This document shows positions 1-11,279 of a stretch of DNA of 64,000 nt, one piece after another (position 1 is the stretch's first letter; the number at the start of each line of letters is the position of its first letter). The position numbers were made by a program, and so were the translations under genes. The notes beneath the pieces were generated by a model, which was not told the DNA's origin, did no database searches, and was given only the letters and a program-made list of their open reading frames with translations. The DNA comes from Saprospiraceae bacterium (GTDB lineage: Bacteria; Bacteroidota; Bacteroidia; Chitinophagales; Saprospiraceae), in contig JADKAE010000028.1 in assembly GCA_016715405.1 (NCBI GenBank), positions 1-64,000 on the forward strand. Reading direction: 5' to 3'.

Positions 1-821
1 ACACCATTTCCTGATACAGGAACGCTTGCAGGGGGATGCCGGCGATATATTCTTTAGACTCGAAAAAATGGATGGACTTTTCAAAACGGCAATCGTGTTG
101 CGATAATCATTAATGCTCGAATAAATGGTGGCTTCTATCAACCGGCCGCAAAATTGCAGCCGGTAGGTATCAAATTTTTGCATCGGCCCTTTTAGTTGTT
201 GCCAATACAATTTTGCCTGTTCATGAATCTGCTCTTTCGTCGATTTGCTATTCACATAATTGGTAATCAAATGAGTATACAACTCTTCCGAAGCATTTTC
301 CCAATGGTAGAGATCTTCATAAGTAGCGGCCAACTGCCGGTAATACTCGTGGCGTTTTTGATCGCCCTCAGCGATCCGAAGTGCAGGCGCAGTGTGCGCG
401 CCATTTCCTGGACTACGTCCGTAAACTCGTATTTGATTCTTTTTAAGTACGTCCTCGGCTAAAGCAGCCGGCACGTGGCGGGCATTTTCCCCTGCATGAT
501 CTTGATGGCCGCCCATTGCTTGTAGCACTCAAAATAAGCGCGCTGCCTGGCATGATAGTGCGGCTCGATCAACTCGATCTCGAATAGTTTGTCTAAGAGG
601 AATGTTTTGAGCTGGGTTTTGACCCGGTTGTATGGCGTGACGCTTTTTTCTTTGGGAAACAACACCGACCTGGCTTCTTCATCCGTCGTCACTTTCCCTT
701 CCGCCACCAATTGATACAATGCCTGGGTCTTGGCATCCCATCTGAGTATACCTCCTTGGCGTTCCAACGCTTTCAATTTACCCTTTGTAATAATCGAAAC
801 CAATTCCCTGAGCTCTTGCAT
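1..821 (-). pseudogene. TPR-like paralogue, frameshifted and cut by window edge
   Basis: The function is unknown. The first 120 residues (from 821) align with the start of the intact neighbour at 1496-3052: both begin MQ(E/D)L.ELV and share a segment like GKV(A/T)TDE(D/E)AR. The rest of the homology continues to base 1 but hops between frames near 500, 440, 380 and 75. Recognisable pieces include EELYTHL, VNSKSTKEQ and YRLQFCGRLIEATIY, matching EELYTDL, VNSKSTREL and FKLQLCARIIQLTIY next door. At least four shifts in 800 bases could mean a decayed copy, but other genes here carry homopolymer indels, so an assembly cause is possible. The 3' end lies outside the window. Confidence 0.7.
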
Positions 822-932
822 GCTTTGGCGACGTGTTGATCAATCAATATTAGCAGAGAGGGGACAAATGGGGTAGTAACAATTACAGCGTGCAATGTAA
901 GAACAATTACGTATTAAAACAAATCCAAAACT

Positions 933-960
933 AAAAAGGATGGCCGCCCATGGCCATCCT
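933..960 (-). terminator. Terminator-like hairpin, minus strand
   Basis: AGGATGGCC (937-945) pairs perfectly with GGCCATCCT (952-960) around a 6-base loop. Read on the minus strand the stem is followed by TTTTT (933-937). It lies between the small ORF at 1049-1210 and the TPR-like copy starting at 821, so it separates their transcripts or could act as an attenuator. Confidence 0.65.
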
Positions 961-1048
961 GCTATTGTCCACTGTTTTCACAATGAAACACTGTACTCTT
1001 TCCTGTTATACGCTGTCTGCTGCGGTTCGTTAAGAGTCCGGCACCCAT

Positions 1049-1210
1049 TTAAAGCAATATTTTAGGGGGAACTACATTACGTTTTTCTTGCATGGGCGCC
1101 GGTTTGAGCATCTTGTCATTCTCTTGTATCTGCCTGTCCGGGTAGTCGACCTCCGGCGTTTATACGCCCGTGATATCGATGACGATTACTTTGTTGCTTC
1201 TACTTTCCAT
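1049..1210 (-). CDS. Short ORF with internal TAA, candidate peptide gene
   Basis: An ATG at 1208-1210 opens a 16-residue ORF ending NKVIVIDITGV and a TAA at 1160-1162. The same frame then stays open for 36 more codons (TPEVDYPDRQ... to PPKILL) up to a TAA at 1049. The second half is protein-like in composition, which suggests either a nonsense change at a Tyr codon or chance. A second minus-strand ORF at 3525-3611 ends in a similar way (AVIIIDITPP then TAA). Both lie near a TPR-like gene and just before a terminator-like hairpin. I do not recognise a family; this is a weak call. Confidence 0.3.
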
Positions 1211-1495
1211 CGTTGTGTAAATTTGTTTCACGATGTAAAAGTATTAGCACCACCTATATGTCTAATGGACAGATATACAGGCTCAATCGCTTGCAATAAA
1301 TATATAATCTATGTATTATCTAACATGTAAAATGTTATTATTCAATTTTTTATAAAATTAAAAAACATATTAAACCACCTCGAAACACCTGTGATTACTA
1401 CTGAATAAATATAAATTATAATATGAAATCGACCTCAAAACTCGCTTATACAAGCGCAAAAGCCCCAGAGGATGCTATGTAAACACGCATTTCTC

Positions 1496-3052
1496 TCAGA
1501 CAAAGCACGAGCCCTGCGATTGCCGCCGGGGCTTGTATACTTGCTTGGGGAGGTTTTCTATTACAATCTCCCACAACTTTTCGTACGGTATGATTTCAAT
1601 CTCGTGCGACTGGTTGGCGATCTCTGCCGGCGCAGATTTCAGCATCTCTACATATTTCTCCGCTTTCCGGGTCACGGCTTCCCGGTGAAATGACCCTTCC
1701 GGGATTTGCAAGAGCATTTTGATAAAGCAGTTGCTGCGAAAAGTATCGTTGCGCTTTAAATAACGGCTGCAATATTTTTCAATAGCCTCTACCCTATCAA
1801 TCGCCTTTTCATAGTCTTTGCCCGAAATCATGAATAATATCTGCAGGATCAATACCGGTATGTGCATGCCCCGCCGGTCCTGTGAAAAAACTGGAATATC
1901 ATTCAAAAAACGGGCTATTTTGAATTTCTCCGTTTTTTCAGCCGCCCCCGTTTGGGTGATCAGCCCTACATGCAGGAGATAGTGCAGGTATGCTTCATAT
2001 ATACGCCAGGACTCTGTAATATGATCGGGCTGTTGCGCAAATTTGGCGTGCTGAATGGTCGCTTCGCATACGCGCAATGCATCGGTGTAATTTCCCGTGT
2101 GCATGCCGAACAGAAAAAATAATTCCTGGAATTTGTACCAATTGAAACTACCCTCATCAAAATATACGTTGCTGAATTTTTCAAACAGCATTTTGCCTTT
2201 TTCGTATTCCCCCAGCTGCAAATAACATACCATCAATTGATAGTAAAATACCTGTAGCGGTATCCCCGAGTGGTAGGGTTTCTTTGAGAAAAATTCGATG
2301 GCCGCCTCACTCAACCCCGCAGCCGTGAGGTAATCCCCGCTGCTCGTATATATGGTGAGTTGTATGATACGGGCGCAAAGCTGCAATTTGAACGACTCGG
2401 AGATCTTCAACTTCGGCTGCAAGCGCTCGAAATATTTCTCGGCCTGATCGCGCGTGAGCTCGCGCGTCGATTTGCTATTTACATGGTAAATGCTAAGGTC
2501 GGTGTATAATTCTTCGGCTTCGTTTTCGGCAGCCCACACGACCTGATAATATTGGTATTGCGACTTGTAATAATTGTACTTTTTGGCGTTTCCTTCTATA
2601 GTGCTGTAATGCAGGCGCAATAAACGCACTATTTCCAAGGTCAGATCGGTAAAATCAAATTTGATGGTATACTTTAATAAATGTTCAAGTAAATCAATCG
2701 CGGTGTATTTGGCATTTCGGGATAACAAGATCATGGCCATCGACCATTTCTTGTGGCAGTCATAATACGCCAACTGCCGGTCTGTCAAACTACTGTGATT
2801 AATATCGACTACAAAAAGCGCATTGAGCAAACGCTCTTTTAGTTTGTTTTTTAAACTGGGCAAACGAGTATACTCCCCGTTCGACTTATATACCAAACGG
2901 CGCGCATCTTCATCTGTAGCTACCTTGCCACAGGCGATCCCATTGTATAGCTTTTCCATCAAAGAGTTCGCTTCGAAAAGTATACTACGCCATCCACTCG
3001 CTTTTACTCTTTGACCATTGAGCAACGTCACCAACTCTACTAAATCTTGCAT
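1496..3052 (-). CDS. TPR-like helical protein of unknown function
   Basis: This 518-residue protein has no signal peptide or membrane segment, so it is probably cytoplasmic. Residues 1-85 form a small N-terminal region with the pattern GKVATDEDARRLVY and a basic LKNKLKERLL helix, shared with the paralogue at 1-821. The rest is a run of amphipathic helix pairs (for example around YYQLMVCYLQLGEYEKGKML and TGNYTDALRVCE) typical of TPR-type solenoids, which usually bind proteins or peptides. No DNA-binding or catalytic motif is visible. Large paralogous sets of such proteins are, from memory, common in Saprospiria, without known role. Start ATG at 3052 matches the paralogue. Confidence 0.75.
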   Translation of the reverse strand: MQDLVELVTLLNGQRVKASGWRSILFEANSLMEKLYNGIACGKVATDEDARRLVYKSNGEYTRLPSLKNKLKERLLNALFVVDINHSSLTDRQLAYYDCHKKWSMAMILLSRNAKYTAIDLLEHLLKYTIKFDFTDLTLEIVRLLRLHYSTIEGNAKKYNYYKSQYQYYQVVWAAENEAEELYTDLSIYHVNSKSTRELTRDQAEKYFERLQPKLKISESFKLQLCARIIQLTIYTSSGDYLTAAGLSEAAIEFFSKKPYHSGIPLQVFYYQLMVCYLQLGEYEKGKMLFEKFSNVYFDEGSFNWYKFQELFFLFGMHTGNYTDALRVCEATIQHAKFAQQPDHITESWRIYEAYLHYLLHVGLITQTGAAEKTEKFKIARFLNDIPVFSQDRRGMHIPVLILQILFMISGKDYEKAIDRVEAIEKYCSRYLKRNDTFRSNCFIKMLLQIPEGSFHREAVTRKAEKYVEMLKSAPAEIANQSHEIEIIPYEKLWEIVIENLPKQVYKPRRQSQGSCFV

Positions 3053-3460
3053 TATTAGTAGTTAATTTGTGCAATAAACTTGGGTATTAACCGATTGTTG
3101 GGAATCGACTTTGCAGTTTTATTCTGCGTATTTAGTAGTGCCGCTCAAAAGATTTTTATAATATTCAACCAACTATGTGCTTACACGCTATTGCTTATAA
3201 CAGCAGTTAGCGTATAATAAAAAACCGAACCTTCCTGAATTTGAGCGTTAACCCGTTGAGATGAGATTGATGAGTGTTTCCATGTGTGAATATTTGTTTC
3301 TTACTTTCTTTATCGTAAGATAAGATTAAATGTTACATCTTAGAAAGCATGAATAAGAATAATTTATTTTATAATTCTTAAACACATGCTTATCAAATTA
3401 TTAAATAAATAAAAAATAATATACTTATAATCAATTGATTAATAGACACTTAAAATAATC

Positions 3461-3497
3461 AAAAAAAGACCGCACTGATTGCTCATCAGGCGGTCTT
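3461..3497 (-). terminator. Intrinsic terminator-like hairpin
   Basis: AAGACCGC (3466-3473) pairs with GCGGTCTT (3490-3497), and inside it CTGAT pairs with ATCAG, giving a stem of about 13 pairs with one bulge. On the minus strand the stem runs into seven T residues (3461-3467). It would end transcripts from the small ORF at 3525-3611, or read-through from the amidohydrolase ending at 4110. Confidence 0.75.
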
Positions 3498-3524
3498 GTT
3501 TATTACCCGGCATTGGGTATTGGC

Positions 3525-3611
3525 TTATGGAGGCGTAATATCAATTATGATGACTGCCTGACAAATATGCCCGGTAATGAAAATAGTGCTGGGTAGATGT
3601 ACTGTGTTCAT
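3525..3611 (-). CDS. Short ORF, candidate peptide gene
   Basis: ATG at 3609-3611 opens 28 codons ending CQAVIIIDITPP then TAA (3525-3527). The end resembles the VIVIDITGV-TAA of the short ORF at 1160-1210, and both are followed by a hairpin with a U-tract. There is no clear ribosome-binding site, as is usual for this phylum. The likeness could be chance given the short length. Confidence 0.25.
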   Translation of the reverse strand: MNTVHLPSTIFITGHICQAVIIIDITPP

Positions 3612-4109
3612 TTGCTGTAGTTTGTATTTTGTGTTTATTGTGAACCTTCCCTTGTTAAATGGCATGAAAATACCCGCCGACTTCCGCCATATCGCTAACG
3701 CGTATCGCTGCCGTTGACATAATTGTCAGACCAAATCCGGTTTTTGTTTTTTTGTAAATTTGTTTCACGCACACGCTAATACACAATAATGGACGCTGTG
3801 CTTGTCCCTCTTGTGGATTGCATGTTTACCAAATCAATACATTGGTAACTAATGTGATAACTTCAAAGCTCGGAAATCGTTGGGAGGAAAGTAATCATAG
3901 GGAAGACTAACCACTTCTTCTTCAAGTGCTGTTTGCATTACAAAGGAAATAAATATTTTTACAATATTTAAATAATAAGTAATATATATTTTTGCGGTCA
4001 AACAAAAAATATCTTCTAATTACTTGTTTATCAAGCAAATAAGCTTGTTTTTTATATGAAATATTTATTCGTTCTGTCAATTCCAGGACATCCGTTTAGC
4101 CCGGTGCGC

Positions 4110-5693
4110 CTATTGCCCCGGCTGCTTTATCTCGTAATCGTCTTTGGTTTTTGACTGACGAACCATCTCTTTTACATCTTCCAATAACTGCTTGGCATCA
4201 TACACTATGCCATCTTTCACGGTGTACTTCACACCGCCTACTCTTACCACCTCATTGTTAGCATCAAGCGCGATAGCGCCGGTGCCGTAAAGCACTTGAA
4301 GATTCTGCAGCGGGTTTTGGTCGATGATCACAAAATCGGCCAGTTTGCCTACTTCAACGGTGCCGATTTCTTTCTCCATGCCCAGCGCCTGCGCGCCGTA
4401 GAGGGTGGCCGAGCGAATCACTTCGAGCGGATGAAAACCCGCTTCGCGCAGCAATTCCAACTCGCGGATATAGGCAAAGCCGTACAACTGGTAGATATAT
4501 CCCGAATCGGAGCCCGCCGTGACGCGCCCTCCTCTGTTTTTATATTCGTTTATAAATGCCATCCACAGGCGGTAGTTTTCGCGCCAGGCTACCTCTTGTT
4601 CGGTGCCCCAGTTATGCCAATAAGAGCCGTGCGAAATGCGGCTGGGCATATAAAACTGCCAGAGGGAGGGCAGCGTAAATTCTTCGTGCCATTCGGCTCT
4701 GCGCGCGCGCATGAGGTCGCGGTTGGCTTCGTAGATATTGAAGGTGGGGTCGAGGGTGAAGTCGAGCGACAACATCTCGTCCATCACTTTGTTCCAATGC
4801 GCAGAGTGAGGCGGCGCCGCCTGTTTCCACAATTTGCCGGCTTCTTCAAAGCGGTTTTGCTCGTTTTGGTAGTTATAATCGAGGGGATAGTTTTGTACGG
4901 TTTGGTTTTCAAAAAGCGCTTCCGGCAAGCCGTACCAGTGCTCCATAGAGGTGAGCCCGGCGCGGGCCGACTGCAGGGCATTCCAGCGGGCCACGTCCAT
5001 TTGGGCATGGTGGCAGGCCGAGCGCAAGCCGATTTTTTTGTTTTCTTCGAGGGCAGCAGCCATGATCTGTGGCGGGGCGCCAAAAAATTTGATGCCGTCG
5101 GCGCCTTTTTGGGCGTTGCTTTTTACCCACTCCCGCGCCTGCTCGGGCGTGCTGATGGGCTCGTCGCGGCCCATTCCAAATACAGTATAGGCTTTGATAC
5201 GGGGCGCTACGACTTCATTGCGCTCACTGCGGCCGCGGTGATCCAATACCCAGTCGAGGCCGTTGCCGCAAGCCGGGTCTCTGATGGTGGTTATGCCGTG
5301 GGCCAGCCAGAGCTTAAAGACGTATTCGGCATAGGCGCCCTGCTCGCGGCCGCCGATGTGGCCGTGCATATCCACAAAACCAGGCAGCAGGTACATGCCT
5401 TCGCAGTTGTATTCTTTGCCGCCGTCTTTGAGCTTGGGCCTGCGTTCGGGACTAATAGGCACACCGGGGTAACCTACGTTTTTAACTTCTTTGATGCGGT
5501 TTTTCTCCACCACGATATCCACCGGGCCCGTGGGCGGCGCGCCGTTGCCATTGATCAGCGTGACTCCGCGAATGATCAATTGCTCGTATGGCCCGTCGCC
5601 CTCACCAGATCGGCGGGCAGGCGCTTTTTCGACTTGCGCAAAAATAGACAGGTTTAAACACAACAGACAGGCCAATAACAACGTACGTCGCAT
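4110..5693 (-). CDS. Secreted amidohydrolase
   Basis: A 527-residue metal-dependent hydrolase of the amidohydrolase superfamily, exported by a signal peptide (residues 1-20, ending IFAQ). The metal-binding HxH is in GFVDMHGHIGG (H110, H112). Further metal/active-site candidates are K in DGIKFFG, H in ACHHAQMD, H in TSMEHWYG and D in TAGSDSGY. The C-terminal GKLADFVIID stretch is the usual second half of the small beta-sandwich. The substrate cannot be read from sequence; relatives act on dipeptides, imidazolones or cyclic amides. The start is set at MRRTLLL because it begins the signal peptide. A longer frame up to 5759 only runs through a palindromic repeat. Confidence 0.9.
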   Translation of the reverse strand: MRRTLLLACLLCLNLSIFAQVEKAPARRSGEGDGPYEQLIIRGVTLINGNGAPPTGPVDIVVEKNRIKEVKNVGYPGVPISPERRPKLKDGGKEYNCEGMYLLPGFVDMHGHIGGREQGAYAEYVFKLWLAHGITTIRDPACGNGLDWVLDHRGRSERNEVVAPRIKAYTVFGMGRDEPISTPEQAREWVKSNAQKGADGIKFFGAPPQIMAAALEENKKIGLRSACHHAQMDVARWNALQSARAGLTSMEHWYGLPEALFENQTVQNYPLDYNYQNEQNRFEEAGKLWKQAAPPHSAHWNKVMDEMLSLDFTLDPTFNIYEANRDLMRARRAEWHEEFTLPSLWQFYMPSRISHGSYWHNWGTEQEVAWRENYRLWMAFINEYKNRGGRVTAGSDSGYIYQLYGFAYIRELELLREAGFHPLEVIRSATLYGAQALGMEKEIGTVEVGKLADFVIIDQNPLQNLQVLYGTGAIALDANNEVVRVGGVKYTVKDGIVYDAKQLLEDVKEMVRQSKTKDDYEIKQPGQ

Positions 5694-5726
5694 GGTTGAA
5701 CTTGTTAAGGTGAAAAAACGGCTTAC

Positions 5727-5759
5727 ATGTTTACTAAACTTTTGAAGTTTAGTAAACAT
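5727..5759. repeat. 33-base palindrome, copy 1 of the TTTACTAAAC family
   Basis: Arms ATGTTTACTAAACTT and its exact complement are separated by 3 bases. Both strands encode a peptide like MFTKL-x-KFSKH because 33 bases is eleven codons. It lies 34 bases upstream of the amidohydrolase start. Other copies are at 5771-5803, 25519-25551, 25660-25694 (a 34-base variant) and 37066-37098. Confidence 0.95.
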
Positions 5760-5770
5760 TCATGGCTTTT

Positions 5771-5803
5771 ATGTTTACTAAACTTTCGAAGTTTAGTAAA
5801 CAT
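5771..5803. repeat. 33-base palindrome, copy 2 of the TTTACTAAAC family
   Basis: The same 15-base arms as the copy at 5727, with centre TCG. The two copies form a tandem pair separated by 11 bases, each followed by TCATGG. They sit between the convergent-to-upstream acyltransferase end (5812) and the amidohydrolase start (5693), where they may act as an operator, a transcript hairpin or a mobile repeat. Confidence 0.95.
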
Positions 5804-5811
5804 TCATGGAA

Positions 5812-7019
5812 TTAGAAAAAGAATTTAATAAAAGAAAAACGCACACGCGGTTGCTTCGTATTTACCCACTTAAAATAAGCGCGGGCCAGTTTTACCCGCA
5901 CGACGCGCCAGCGGTAATAAAGCGGAGATTGCAGGTTTTTATCCAGCCAGGCCCGTACTATTTCTATTTTATAAATAAGAAAAATAAAAAGCTCACAAAT
6001 AAAACGGCGCCGGTAAAACTCTGCCAGGGATTCAACGATCGATACAGGAGTTGCGATAAGCCGATGCCCAGCCAGGTGCCGTATAAGATGATGTAGTGCA
6101 CCGAATAGATGGTGAGCGTCTCGCTGCCTATTTTGGTGATCAATACCGGTACATAGCGGAAGAAATGCAAAACCCACATAAAAATGGATACCACGATAAA
6201 TACATGCCCCAGTCGCCAAAACAGGTAATTGCCAAAAAGAAGCAGCTTATACGTACCTCCAGTGGTAATATCGATCAGGGCCGTGAGCATGGCGTGCGAA
6301 TACAAGGTGAGCGCCAGGCCGACCGCGGCCAAAACCAGCGGCATCCAGTGTGTGAAAGCGAGCGTAGGTTTTTTGTGAAGCATGTATCCCAACACGCCGC
6401 CAAACATGGTGTATCCCACCCAGGGCACAGGCGTAAATACCGACCCGCGCGCCATGGTAAAATAATTAGCCAGTAAGGTGGGCAGCGCCGACCAGTCTGC
6501 TCTCTCTGCCGCAGGATTTATAAAAAACACCAACAAACCCAGCGAGGCCAGCAAACCCCACATGGGCACGCGCAGTTTCTGGTGCACGGCGTAGGAGCCT
6601 ACAAGCAGCAGAATAGCTATACCTATACAATGCAGCACATCTACCACAAAAAACGAGGGGTATACCCTGCCAATGAGTAAACTCGGAAAATTGAACTTGA
6701 GCAGATAACCCAGCGCAATGAGAAAAACGCCGCGCCGAAGCCCTTTTTGCACCCTTATGTTTTGTGCAAGCGGCCTGCCGTCTTTCATCAATAAATAAAT
6801 GAATACCAATCCGGTAGAGAAAAAGAAGATAGGCGCCGTCAAACCCCGCATAAAAAACCAAACCGAATAAATGGCATTGTTTGGGTCGCGGTATTCCGGG
6901 GCGAGCATCGTATCCACAAAATGGCCTTGCAACATCATAAGGATAGCAAAGGCGCGCAACACATCAATGAAGACGACGCGGGGTGAGCGGATGCTCGTCA
7001 GGTTGGTAGAATTTGACAC
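5812..7019 (-). CDS. Membrane acyltransferase, DUF1624/HGSNAT-like, frameshifted near C-terminus
   Basis: An integral membrane protein with about nine or ten hydrophobic segments. The N-terminal FIDVLRAFAILMMLQGHFVD is the hallmark of the DUF1624/heparan-glucosaminide acetyltransferase-like and acyltransferase-3 group, which transfer acyl groups to cell-surface sugars. The first frame stops at 5964 after LFFLFIK, but the overlapping frame continues as YKIEIVRAWLDKNL... to 5812. That segment has the basic, tryptophan-containing tail typical of the family, so I infer one gene with an indel near 5975. The start is probably the GTG at 7019; no in-frame ATG precedes it. The acceptor sugar is unknown. 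Confidence 0.75.
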
Positions 7020-7129
7020 TATGCAGTCTTAATTAGCTCCAGTTCTGATAATATAAGATACCCCCTTTGGATGCACAAATGTACCAAAAGTAACAGTTCC
7101 AGCGAAAAAAAAGTTGAGTTAGCGTTTGA

Positions 7130-7489
7130 CTACCAATTCTCGTCTTCGTCGAGCTCGTCTTCATCCAATATGTCATAAGCCATATCGATGATTTCCCAGT
7201 CGAACCATTGGTTGAAGGTGTCAAAGCTGCGCTCGGCAGGCCAGGCCTCTTCATCAGATGCAAACCCACTCAGCTCTTCTGCAAAGATGAGTTCGTAAAA
7301 CTTCCGCACCACAGCCTCTTCATCGGCCTCATCCGTCTCTTCCGCATTCACGAGATAGACGTTTTTGATGGGATGTTCTTTGATGTTCATCGGCTCCGAC
7401 GGATCTACTTTATTGATCCAGTCGTAGTAAGGTTGTTTGGCCCTCACCAGGATGCCGCTGCGTTCTACGTATTCGGTTAAGTAACCCAT
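7130..7489 (-). CDS. Small acidic protein of unknown function
   Basis: A 119-residue soluble protein with no signal peptide. It is rich in Asp/Glu, ends in an acidic tail (ILDEDELDEDENW) and has conserved-looking aromatic stretches (FDTFNQWFDWEIIDMAYDI). I do not recognise the family. The ATG at 7489 lies immediately beside a 19-unit heptamer array, so the array forms the whole upstream region of this gene on the minus strand. Length of repeat could therefore affect its expression; that is inference. Confidence 0.7.
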   Translation of the reverse strand: MGYLTEYVERSGILVRAKQPYYDWINKVDPSEPMNIKEHPIKNVYLVNAEETDEADEEAVVRKFYELIFAEELSGFASDEEAWPAERSFDTFNQWFDWEIIDMAYDILDEDELDEDENW

Positions 7490-7499
7490 ATGCTGATTT

Positions 7500-7726
7500 T
7501 TTGTTCTCTGTTCTCTGTTCTCTGTTCTCTGTTCTCTGTTCTCTGTTCTCTGTTCTCTGTTCTCTGTTCTCTGTTCTCTGTTCTCTGTTCTCTGTTCTCT
7601 GTTCTCTGTTCTCTGTTCTCTGTTCTCTGTTCTCTGTTAAGTTTAAATGGCAAAGGTAAGGAACGGAGAACGGATAACAGAGAACAGAGAACGGACAACG
7701 GACAACCGACAACGGATAACAGAGAA
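7500..7726. repeat. Heptamer tandem array with inverted arms, copy A
   Basis: About 19 perfect GTTCTCT units (7503-7635), then a core (7637-7665) that reads TTACCTTTGCCA on the minus strand. After the core come degenerate units in the opposite sense (AGAACGG, AGAACAG, ACAACGG, ACAACCG). The two arms can pair, so the whole element is a long imperfect hairpin. It is the same family as 12683, 21651, 27082 and 37391. It abuts the stop codon of the amidohydrolase (7727) and the start of the gene at 7489. Confidence 0.95.
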
Positions 7727-10992
<3,266 letters not shown>

Positions 10993-11013
10993 AGGCGTAA
11001 TTTGGTACAACTC

Positions 11014-11038
11014 AGGAGCTAACTTGAAGTTAGTTCCT
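11014..11038. repeat. 25-base near-palindrome before the propeller amidohydrolase
   Basis: AGGAGCTAACTT and AAGTTAGTTCCT flank one base, with a single G/T mismatch. It lies about 20 bases upstream of the amidohydrolase start at 10992. It could be an operator or a hairpin in the leader. Its plan (two arms, minimal centre) is like the 33-base family but the sequence differs. Confidence 0.8.
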
Positions 11039-11194
11039 GAATTAGAAATTTGGTTTGCGCGGCAAATATAGGGTTATCCGGGGGAAAATGCATAGGGGCC
11101 TGAAGTTTGAATCACGGATGACACAGATTAGCCGGATTTCACGGAAAGGAAAAACAAGAAGCAAGCATCCAAAGACAACTGAGATGCTCCGTAA

Positions 11195-11227
11195 GACCTT
11201 ATAAGGTTTTGAAAACCTTATAAGGTC
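11195..11227. repeat. Perfect 33-base palindrome GACCTTATAAGG type
   Basis: GACCTTATAAGGTTTT and its exact complement flank a single G. It lies in the divergent spacer between the amidohydrolases at 10992 (minus) and 11280 (plus), next to a direct-repeat-rich string (CACGGATGACACAG near 11113). It has the same length and layout as the TTTACTAAAC palindromes but unrelated bases. A dual-promoter operator or a repeat element are both possible. Confidence 0.9.
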
Positions 11228-11279
11228 TAATCTGAGTATACTTGTAAAACCCGTAGCTTAGCCCCAAAAAAAAAACACC

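Larger units (their letters stand above)
822..1495. other. Intergenic region between the two TPR-like paralogues
   Basis: This 674-base stretch is AT-rich, especially 1300-1440. It holds a terminator-like hairpin (933-960) and a short minus-strand ORF (1049-1210). I see no convincing plus-strand gene; the longest plus ORF there (1088-1330) has no recognisable composition. The string TAAATTTG preceded at 21 bases by TTG (about 1193-1224) would fit a plus-strand Bacteroidota promoter, but nothing on the plus strand follows it. Confidence 0.5.
3053..4109. other. Long AT-rich intergenic region
   Basis: About 1.06 kb without a long gene. It contains a terminator-like hairpin (3461-3497), a 28-codon minus-strand ORF (3525-3611), and a second copy of the string TGTAAATTTGTTTCACG (3756-3772) also seen at 1215-1231. 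The part 3053-3460 and the part 3800-4080 are AT-rich, and I find nothing else there that I can support. Confidence 0.5.

Noticed and set aside
1088..1330. 80-codon plus-strand ORF
   Set aside because: Composition is not protein-like and it overlaps the more plausible short ORF and control sequences on the other strand.
4056..4154. Plus-strand ORF beginning MKYLFVLSIPGHP after a TATTTTTG box
   Set aside because: Mostly antisense to the end of the amidohydrolase gene, with no supporting context.
4296..5657. A 453-codon plus-strand ORF opposite the amidohydrolase
   Set aside because: High-GC antisense shadow without recognisable domains; the minus strand encodes clear amidohydrolase motifs.
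7500..7640. CRISPR array
   Set aside because: Units are 7 bases and contiguous with no unique spacers, and no cas genes are present.
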